Of a stretch of DNA of 6,246 bases, positions 1-4,957 are shown piece by piece. The DNA is taken from contig JAGVKI010000135.1 of NCBI GenBank assembly GCA_020050695.1, forward strand, positions 1 to 6,246, written 5' to 3'. A program made the translations under genes and the position numbers. Positions within the stretch are counted from its first letter, which is position 1, and each line of letters begins with the position of its first letter. The notes below the pieces were generated by a model that ran no database searches, was not told the DNA's origin, and worked only from the letters and a program-made list of their open reading frames with translations. This stretch comes from Alphaproteobacteria bacterium (GTDB taxonomy: Bacteria > Pseudomonadota > Alphaproteobacteria > Rickettsiales > SXRF01).

Positions 1-839
1 ATGGCAAGCCAGGTGGCGGTTTTCTGGTAATGCTTGCCTTTGCTGTAGTGCTGTACACCATGTATGTATGGTGGCGCGATGTGGTAAAAGAAGCACGTGT
101 TGATAAGGCGCATACCGGCGCTGTGAGCCGTGGCCTGCGTTTTGGCATGGCGCTGTTCATTACCTCTGAAGTATTATTCTTTGCTGCATTTTTCTGGGCA
201 TTTTTCAATGCCAGCACCCTGCCTAAAGCGCCGCTTGGGGATACCTGGGCGATTGCTGATGGCATCTGGCCGCCGCAGGGTATTTCGACCTTCAACCCAT
301 GGGAACTGCCGTTCCTCAACACCCTTATCCTGCTGCTTTCGGGCACCACGGTGACCTGGGCGCATTATGCGATCCTGCAGGGCGACCGTAAAAACACGAT
401 CCAGGCCCTGTGGTATACCGTAATACTGGGCGCGATTTTTACTGCCTGCCAGGCGTTTGAATATTCGCATGCTGCCTTTGGTTTCAAAGACGGCGTGTAT
501 GCGTCCACCTTCTACATGGCAACCGGCTTTCACGGCTTCCACGTACTGGTAGGCACGATCTTCCTGGCGGTGTGCCTGGTGCGTGCGTACAAAGACCATT
601 TCACTCCTGATAAGCATCTGGGCTTTGAATTTGCCGCATGGTACTGGCATTTCGTAGACGTGGTCTGGTTGTTCCTGTTCGTATTCGTGTATTGCGATAT
701 GGCTAATAAGCTGATGCCTGCCTTCACCGCTATCTTCACCGGCCTTAATATGCTGGTTCTCGGTGTAGCGGCTATGGCGGCATGCGGTTACCTGGCATAC
801 CGCAAACTGGCATCAGGCGGCCTTAGCACCCATCATTAA
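1..839 (+). CDS. ctaE: Cytochrome c oxidase subunit III (5'-truncated by window edge)
   Basis: Subunit III of an aa3-type haem-copper oxidase, an integral inner-membrane protein that stabilises the catalytic subunit I during respiratory O2 reduction. The frame is open back to position 3: nine codons (GKPGGGFLV) precede the Met at 30, and that Gly-rich stretch leading into LYTMYVWWRDV is typical of the family. The Met at 30 is therefore internal and the true start lies left of the window. Diagnostic stretches are VWWRDVVKEA, the TSEVLFF helix with its conserved Glu, FNPWELPFLNT, GTTVTWAHYAI, AFEY, FHGFHVLVGT and WYWHFVDVVWLFLF. Many hydrophobic helices are visible. After the last family helix the protein continues for about 48 residues with one more hydrophobic stretch (LNMLVLGVAAMAACGYLAY), whereas most homologues I know end shortly after WLFLF. 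The TAA overlaps the next gene's ATG (TAATG), so the two are probably co-transcribed. Seen: motifs and frame. Inferred: operon membership with the other cox genes upstream. Confidence 0.96.
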   Translation, partial: GKPGGGFLVMLAFAVVLYTMYVWWRDVVKEARVDKAHTGAVSRGLRFGMALFITSEVLFFAAFFWAFFNASTLPKAPLGDTWAIADGIWPPQGISTFNPWELPFLNTLILLLSGTTVTWAHYAILQGDRKNTIQALWYTVILGAIFTACQAFEYSHAAFGFKDGVYASTFYMATGFHGFHVLVGTIFLAVCLVRAYKDHFTPDKHLGFEFAAWYWHFVDVVWLFLFVFVYCDMANKLMPAFTAIFTGLNMLVLGVAAMAACGYLAYRKLASGGLSTHH

Positions 840-1204
840 TGGCAGATAGCCCCGCCAGCCTTGCCCGTGTGGCATTTGGTGGCCGGTGTCCTGCGTGCGG
901 TCAGGGAAAGCTGTATAAAAGCTGGCTGGAAATTACTGACGAATGCTCGGTGTGCCATCTTTCTTTTCGTGAACATGAACAGGGCGATGGCCCGGCCTTT
1001 TTTGGCGTACTTATTGTCGGTGCTGCAACGGCTATTGGCGCTGCGGTGGTTGAAATCAAATACGAGCCGCCCTTCTGGCTGCATGCGGCCATATGGCTTC
1101 CCTTTGTGGTGATTGCATCGCTATTGTCGCTGCGCTGGCTCAAGGCGGCGCTTATCGGTGTGCAGTACCATCTGCGGCGCCAGGATTTTAATAAGGATAA
1201 ATAA
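839..1204 (+). CDS. DUF983 family zinc-ribbon membrane protein
   Basis: A 121-residue protein of the DUF983 family, commonly encoded directly after cytochrome oxidase subunit III in alphaproteobacteria. Its molecular role is not established; the context suggests help in oxidase assembly or maturation, which is inference. Two CxxC pairs (C17/C20 in GRCPACGQG and C36/C39 in ECSVCH) form a likely N-terminal zinc ribbon. The family signature GDGPAFFGVLIVG follows at about 49-61. Two transmembrane segments lie near 53-72 and 82-98, joined by the conserved EPPFWLHAAIWLP, and the tail is basic (LRRQDFNKDK). The start ATG overlaps the preceding stop codon. No Shine-Dalgarno sequence sits at a useful distance; the nearest purine-rich stretch, AGGCGG at 815-820, is 18 nt away. 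Translation is therefore probably coupled to subunit III. The stop codon runs directly into a terminator, so this is the last gene of the operon. Length is normal for the family. Confidence 0.93.
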   Translation: MADSPASLARVAFGGRCPACGQGKLYKSWLEITDECSVCHLSFREHEQGDGPAFFGVLIVGAATAIGAAVVEIKYEPPFWLHAAIWLPFVVIASLLSLRWLKAALIGVQYHLRRQDFNKDK

Positions 1205-1235
1205 AAAAAGGCTGGAGAATTTCTCCAGCCTTTTT
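1203..1235. terminator. Bidirectional rho-independent terminator
   Basis: An A-tract (1203-1209) is followed by a GC-rich stem, GGCTGGAG (1210-1217) pairing with CTCCAGCC (1223-1230), with AATTT as loop (the inner A-T pairs can close it further), and then five T (1231-1235). Read on the minus strand the same hairpin is followed by seven T. It therefore fits as terminator for both the cox/DUF983 operon on the plus strand, where it starts at the DUF983 stop codon, and maeB on the minus strand, about 40 nt after its stop. Confidence 0.92.
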
Positions 1236-1270
1236 CATTTCAAAGCCAATAAGCCTTATGTTCTTGTTGC

Positions 1271-3592
1271 TTATGCCTTGGCCTTTTTCTTAGGTGCCTT
1301 GGACATTGGGCTAACTTTTGCTTCCTGGCTCATCACCGCTTCAAACGCAGCCAGTGCCGTCAGGTTCAGGATTTCTGAGATGTTTGCGTTCATCTGCACG
1401 ATCTGCGCAGGGCGCGACAGGCCCTGGGTGATCGGGCCTACGGTTACGCCGTCACCGAGTTCCTGCATCAGCTGCGCCGAAATATGGGCCGAATGCAGGC
1501 CTGGCATGATCAGCAGGTTGGCAGGGCCGGTAAGGCGGCAGAACGGGTAGAGCGCAAGTAGTTCGCCGTTGAGGGCAACGCTGGCGGACATTTCGCCGTC
1601 ATATTCGAAATCCACCTTCATCTCATCAAGGATATGGATGGTTTCACGCAGGCGGTCCGCACGTTCGCCCATCGGGTTGCCGAAGGTCGAGTAGGACAGG
1701 AGCGCAGCGCGCGGCTCATGGCCCATCTTGCGCGCCAGTTCCGCCGTTTTGATGGTGATATACGCAAGCTGTTCTGCGTTTGGCAGTTCCTGTACGGTTG
1801 TGTCGCTGAAGAACAGGGTGCGGCCTTTGGCCACAATCATGGACGTACCGAACAGATGTTCGCCTGGCTTTACATCGATCACGCGGGTGATGTTTTCGCG
1901 CGATACGTTGTAGTTGCGGGTCACACCGGTGATCATGGCATCGCCATGGCCCAGCTGCAGCATGCAGGAAGCGAAGATGTTACGGTCGTTCTTCACCATA
2001 CGCGCCACGTCGCGGTACAGATAGCCTGAGCGCTGCAGGCGCGGGTACAGATAGTCGATATATTCGTCTACATGTTTGCTTACCGCTGCGTTTGCGATTT
2101 CGATATTCTGGTAATCGGCAACGCCCATTTTCTTCATCGAAGCATGGATGCGCTCTACGCGGCCCACCAGGATTGGTTTGCCATAACCATTGTCGCGCCA
2201 CTGCACTGCCGCGCGGATGATCTTTTCTTCTTCGCCTTCGGCAAAGATAACGCGCTGCGGATTCTCACGGATCTTATCAAAGATGTGCTGCAGGCTGTTG
2301 GCTGTCGGGTCACGGCGTGCTGCTAGTTCTTTTTTATAGGCCGTGATGTCGATGATCGGCTTGCGGGCTACCTTGCTGCGCATAGCGGCCTGAGCAACGG
2401 CTACTGGAACCGTGGTCATCAGGCGCGGATCGAATGGAGCCGGGATGATGTATTCCGGGCCAAACTCCATCTGGCGGCCACCGTAAGCAGCGGATACTTC
2501 TTCAGGCACTTCTTCACGTGCCAGCGCAGCGATAGCTTCTGCAGCAGCGATTTTCATTTCCTCATTGATCTGCGATGCACGCACGTCGAGCGCGCCGCGG
2601 AAAATATATGGGAAGCCCATTACGTTATTTACCTGGTTCGGATAGTCCGAACGGCCGGTAGCAATGATCGCGTCCGAACGCACGGCACGCACGTCTTCAG
2701 GGCGGATTTCAGGATCAGGGTTTGCCATGGCAAAAATAATCGGATTCGGCGCCATTGATTTGACCATTTCCTTGGTCACAGCGTCTTTGGATGCAAGGCC
2801 GAGGAACAGGTCAGCGCCTTCCATGGCGTCTTCCAGGGTGCGCTTTTTGGTTTTCACCGCATGTGCTGATTTCCACTGGTTCATGCCTTCGGTGCGGCCT
2901 TCGTAGATCACGCCGGTCTTATCCACCAGCAGCGCGTTCTCGTGCTTCACGCCCATGCGTTTGATCAGTTCTAAGCAGGCGATACCGGCAGAGCCAGCAC
3001 CGAGCACTACTACTTTTACGTCTTCGAGTTTACGGCCAGTCAGGTGCGCGGCGTTGATAAGGCCAGCGGCGCAGATGATGGCGGTGCCATGCTGGTCGTC
3101 ATGGAATACAGGGATGTCCATGAGTTCGCGCAGGCGCTGTTCAATGATAAAGCATTCCGGAGCCGCAATATCTTCCAGGTTGATACCGCCCCAGGATGGG
3201 CCAAGCAGTTTCACGCAGTTGACGAATTCGTCCACATCGCGGGTGTCGACTTCGATGTCGATGCCGTCAATGTCGGCGAAGCGTTTGAAGAGAATCGCCT
3301 TGCCTTCCATCACCGGTTTGGAAGCGAGCGCGCCAAGGTTACCAAGGCCCAGTACGGCGGTGCCGTTGGAGATAACCGCTACGAAGTTGCCGCGCGCGGT
3401 ATAGTCGTATGCCTTGCTTGGGTCTTTGTGAATTTCGAGGCAGGGAATCGCAACGCCTGGTGAATAGCCAAGCGACAGGTCGCGCTGCGTCATCAGTGGT
3501 TTGGTCGGCAGGATGGAAAGTTTGCCTGGCTTGCCTTCGGAGTGATAGGCGAGTGCTTCTTCGTTAGTGATGGGTTGTTTCTCTTTTGACAT
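1271..3592 (-). CDS. maeB: NADP-dependent malic enzyme with C-terminal phosphotransacetylase-like domain (MaeB type)
   Basis: Catalyses oxidative decarboxylation of L-malate to pyruvate, giving CO2 and NADPH in the cytoplasm; it links the TCA cycle to pyruvate and acetyl-CoA and is needed for growth on C4 acids in relatives. The ATG at 3592 gives 773 residues, the usual length of the long MaeB class. In that numbering, the malic enzyme domain spans about 10-155 with SLGYSPGVA (40-48) and the likely catalytic Lys in MEGKAILFK (K98). Probable metal ligands are E140/D141 in NLEDIAAPE and D166 in FHDDQHGTA (163-171). A Rossmann domain follows, with GAGSAG (198-203), MANPDPEI (289-296) and GRSDYPNQVNNVMGFPYIF (313-331). 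A phosphotransacetylase-like domain runs from about 427 to 757; in characterised relatives it lacks transacetylase activity and serves in oligomerisation and acetyl-CoA regulation. The end is a Lys-rich tail (SKAPKKKAKA). NADP rather than NAD preference is inferred from architecture. A GTG at 3601 could add three residues but lies inside the ribosome binding site. The gene is intact. Confidence 0.96.
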   Translation of the reverse strand: MSKEKQPITNEEALAYHSEGKPGKLSILPTKPLMTQRDLSLGYSPGVAIPCLEIHKDPSKAYDYTARGNFVAVISNGTAVLGLGNLGALASKPVMEGKAILFKRFADIDGIDIEVDTRDVDEFVNCVKLLGPSWGGINLEDIAAPECFIIEQRLRELMDIPVFHDDQHGTAIICAAGLINAAHLTGRKLEDVKVVVLGAGSAGIACLELIKRMGVKHENALLVDKTGVIYEGRTEGMNQWKSAHAVKTKKRTLEDAMEGADLFLGLASKDAVTKEMVKSMAPNPIIFAMANPDPEIRPEDVRAVRSDAIIATGRSDYPNQVNNVMGFPYIFRGALDVRASQINEEMKIAAAEAIAALAREEVPEEVSAAYGGRQMEFGPEYIIPAPFDPRLMTTVPVAVAQAAMRSKVARKPIIDITAYKKELAARRDPTANSLQHIFDKIRENPQRVIFAEGEEEKIIRAAVQWRDNGYGKPILVGRVERIHASMKKMGVADYQNIEIANAAVSKHVDEYIDYLYPRLQRSGYLYRDVARMVKNDRNIFASCMLQLGHGDAMITGVTRNYNVSRENITRVIDVKPGEHLFGTSMIVAKGRTLFFSDTTVQELPNAEQLAYITIKTAELARKMGHEPRAALLSYSTFGNPMGERADRLRETIHILDEMKVDFEYDGEMSASVALNGELLALYPFCRLTGPANLLIMPGLHSAHISAQLMQELGDGVTVGPITQGLSRPAQIVQMNANISEILNLTALAAFEAVMSQEAKVSPMSKAPKKKAKA

Positions 3593-3597
3593 CGTTT

Positions 3598-3603
3598 CCA
3601 CCT
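3598..3603 (-). promoter_or_regulatory. maeB ribosome binding site (decides the start codon)
   Basis: Read on the minus strand, AGGTGG is followed by five nucleotides (AAACG) and then ATG at 3592. The alternative in-frame GTG at 3601 is made of bases of this Shine-Dalgarno sequence and has no good one of its own upstream, so the ATG is the better start. Confidence 0.75.
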
Positions 3604-3614
3604 GTAATTAGGAT

Positions 3615-3643
3615 AAACTAAATTTATGCGGCCAAATTTACAA
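3615..3643 (-). promoter_or_regulatory. Possible maeB promoter (weak sigma70-like)
   Basis: On the minus strand TTGTAA (3638-3643) and TAGTTT (3615-3620) are separated by 17 bp, in the AT-rich stretch just upstream of maeB. The -10 matches the consensus at only three of six positions, so this is a tentative assignment. The heptamer AAATTTA occurs twice here (3620-3626 and 3634-3640), 14 bp apart; its significance is unknown. Confidence 0.2.
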
Positions 3644-3682
3644 AGGTTGCGGACGCCAGAATTTGTGCGGCGCAACATAAGT

Positions 3683-3697
3683 TTATGAATTTCATAA
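3683..3697. promoter_or_regulatory. Perfect 15-bp palindrome in divergent intergenic region; candidate operator
   Basis: TTATGAA-T-TTCATAA is a perfect inverted repeat of 7-bp arms around one base, about 90 bp upstream of maeB and about 100 bp upstream of the MAPEG gene. Its right arm overlaps CATAAT (3693-3698), a 5/6 match to a plus-strand -10 element, and its left arm overlaps CATAAA on the minus strand. This geometry would suit a dimeric repressor or activator of one or both genes. The sequence is AT-rich, so chance is possible, and no regulator gene is in the window. Confidence 0.35.
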
Positions 3698-3787
3698 TGA
3701 AGAGCCTTACTCTCATACAGGGGCTGCGAATGCAAGGAAAATTTGCAGTTTCGCATGGTTTTGAGGGGTGGGTCAGACGCAGCTAAC

Positions 3788-3793
3788 AAGGAG
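3788..3793 (+). promoter_or_regulatory. Ribosome binding site of the MAPEG gene
   Basis: AAGGAG lies five nucleotides (ATTGA) upstream of the ATG at 3799, a strong Shine-Dalgarno sequence that fixes this start. Confidence 0.8.
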
Positions 3794-3798
3794 ATTGA

Positions 3799-4224
3799 AT
3801 GCCATCTGCAACGCTTTTATTCGCTAGCCTCTTGACTCTGCTTTATCTTTACCTCACCTGGCAGGTGATAAGCCGTCGTCGGAACTACCGTACGCCGTAT
3901 GGTTTTTCTGAGCAGCATCCTGATCTGGAACGTGCCATCCGCGCCCATGGCAACTTCCAGGAGTATACGCCATTATTCCTGATTTTATTGTTTTTATTTG
4001 AAACGCAGGTGCAGCTTTCCTGGCTGTGTTATCTGCTCGGCGCATTGTTTTTTTTGGGGCGTGTATCACACGCCTGCTCATTGCTTTCGGTGGAAACCAA
4101 GCGCCTGAAGCGCGGGGAGCGTTTATCGGTGGCGTTCCGCCTGCGCTTTTTCGCTATGACGCAGACGCTGACATCGCTTAGCGTATTGGCGGTATTGCTG
4201 CTGATACATTATGCGCTGACTTGA
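3799..4224 (+). CDS. MAPEG family integral membrane protein
   Basis: A 141-residue membrane protein of the MAPEG family (membrane-associated proteins in eicosanoid and glutathione metabolism), close to the bacterial YecN-like branch. Eukaryotic members are glutathione transferases or leukotriene synthases; the substrate of bacterial members is mostly unknown, so no reaction is assigned. About four membrane helices are visible: roughly 5-24, 56-68, 72-88 and 117-138. The family motif follows helix 1 as RAIRAHGNFQEYTPLF, with R48, N52, E55 and P58 in the conserved spacing; GRVSHACSL (87-95) is the second signature. A basic loop (SRRRNYR) follows helix 1 and another (KRLKRGERL) precedes helix 4. 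The strong Shine-Dalgarno sequence supports the start. The gene is divergent from maeB and converges on the next gene with a 3-bp gap. Length and motifs look intact. Confidence 0.88.
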   Translation: MPSATLLFASLLTLLYLYLTWQVISRRRNYRTPYGFSEQHPDLERAIRAHGNFQEYTPLFLILLFLFETQVQLSWLCYLLGALFFLGRVSHACSLLSVETKRLKRGERLSVAFRLRFFAMTQTLTSLSVLAVLLLIHYALT

Positions 4225-4227
4225 ATA

Positions 4228-4251
4228 TTAGCGCTCACGTACGGGCGCTAG
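4228..4251. other. Hairpin at the convergent gene ends
   Basis: TAGCGC (4229-4234) pairs perfectly with GCGCTA (4245-4250). The stem can be extended by G-T wobble pairs and one C-G pair to nine pairs with the hexanucleotide loop ACGTAC. It covers the last codons of the minus-strand gene and lies just after the MAPEG stop codon. Neither strand has a following T-tract, so it is not a classical intrinsic terminator; it might limit read-through or 3' decay. It may also simply result from coding sequence. Confidence 0.3.
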
Positions 4252-4851
4252 CATAAGGTTGGCGGCGCTTGCCAGTTCTTTAAACTGGCTGAGTGTTTCA
4301 TTACGCAGATGCGTGGCCGCCGCCGCATATTGCTGCGCTTCTTCGGTATGAAATTTATAGCGCTGGTAATCCACCTCCGGGTCAGCTTTTGCTGCGGGTG
4401 ATGGGTCATCAAAGTGATCCGGGGTGCCGGACGCTACCATGGTAGCGTAGGCGTCATCATTACCCGCATGTTTTGCAAATTCATCTGCCTTCTTAGCATA
4501 TTCTATCTGCTGGCGGGCGATCATTTCAATAAAGGTGGGTGCCATTTCGATGGCGCGTTCCTGCGCGAAGCTAGGTTCAGCGCCCTGAGAGAGGCGTATC
4601 AGGCCCGATTCCATGTCGCGCCATACCCGTTCGCGTGTGTAGAGAATATCATCGGGCGTAGGGCTTTGCGGTACGCCGCCTTCACTCAATAATTTTTCCT
4701 CGTCATGGCGTGCATGCCCCTCGCAAAGGTCGATAGTGGAACTTAACAGGTCTGCAACTGTATCAAAGCCCGGTTTAGAGGCGAGGATTTCCGCCGCCAG
4801 TTCAGCAGCTCGTTTTGGGTCCCTGATATTACCGGAACGGGCAGAAGACAT
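4228..4851 (-). CDS. Hypothetical protein, soluble, mostly helical
   Basis: I do not recognise a family for this 207-residue protein. It has no signal peptide and no membrane segment, so it is probably cytoplasmic. The sequence is rich in Ala and Glu and in long segments that look helical (about 12-26, 31-56, 71-88, 94-130 and 160-195), with a Pro/Asp-rich break at 142-160 (GTPDHFDDPSPAAKADPE). The single cysteine is C43, in LCEGHARHDEEK; Cys and the two His close to it could bind metal, but this is speculative. The gene is real on several grounds: a GAGGAG Shine-Dalgarno sequence (4857-4862) five nt from the ATG, a plausible promoter upstream, codon use like its neighbours, and a full-length frame fitting the space between two other genes. 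It is divergent from mutS with a 106-bp gap. Nothing in the context assigns a function. Confidence 0.78.
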   Translation of the reverse strand: MSSARSGNIRDPKRAAELAAEILASKPGFDTVADLLSSTIDLCEGHARHDEEKLLSEGGVPQSPTPDDILYTRERVWRDMESGLIRLSQGAEPSFAQERAIEMAPTFIEMIARQQIEYAKKADEFAKHAGNDDAYATMVASGTPDHFDDPSPAAKADPEVDYQRYKFHTEEAQQYAAAATHLRNETLSQFKELASAANLMLAPVRER

Positions 4852-4874
4852 AAAAACTCCTCAAAAGAATGCGC

Positions 4875-4902
4875 AGTATAAATATTAATTTCTATTAGTT
4901 AA
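4875..4902 (-). promoter_or_regulatory. Candidate promoter of the hypothetical gene
   Basis: On the minus strand TTAACT (4897-4902; 4/6 to the -35 consensus) and TATACT (4875-4880; 5/6 to the -10 consensus) are 16 bp apart. Transcription would start near 4868, leaving a short leader that contains the GAGGAG ribosome binding site (4857-4862) before the ATG at 4851. Confidence 0.45.
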
Positions 4903-4922
4903 TTATCCCTAAAAACTTCCCT

Positions 4923-4950
4923 TTGTTTCACTGTTATAAGCTGCTATAAA
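4923..4950 (+). promoter_or_regulatory. Candidate mutS promoter abutting the start codon
   Basis: TTGTTT (4923-4928) and TATAAA (4945-4950) are separated by 16 bp. A start of transcription about seven nt after the -10 falls at or right next to the mutS ATG (4958). There is no Shine-Dalgarno sequence in front of that ATG, which fits a leaderless or nearly leaderless message. The -35 is a weak match, so this is tentative. Confidence 0.3.
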
Positions 4951-4957
4951 ATGATCT

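Noticed and set aside
1..10. The 10-mer ATGGCAAGCC occurs at 1-10 and again at 4958-4967 (start of mutS)
   Set aside because: The flanks differ completely; at the left end it is in-frame oxidase coding sequence, so the match is coincidental rather than a repeat.
174..650. 158-aa minus-strand open frame within subunit III
   Set aside because: It is antisense to a conserved membrane protein gene and matches no family; a shadow frame.
30..839. Met at 30 as the start of subunit III
   Set aside because: The frame stays open to position 3 and the preceding residues GKPGGGFLV fit the family, so the start is upstream of the window.
1634..2029. Long plus-strand open frames inside maeB (also near 2955-3404 and 3044-3463)
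   Set aside because: They are antisense to a clearly conserved enzyme gene; their composition follows from its codons and they have no independent ribosome binding sites or family motifs.
3493..3789. 98-aa minus-strand open frame covering the maeB upstream region
   Set aside because: It overlaps the start of maeB out of frame, covers the probable promoter region, has a low-complexity basic composition and resembles no family.
3604..3798. A riboswitch or small RNA in the maeB-MAPEG intergenic region
   Set aside because: Apart from the short palindrome I see no extended stem structures, conserved aptamer-like core or terminator.
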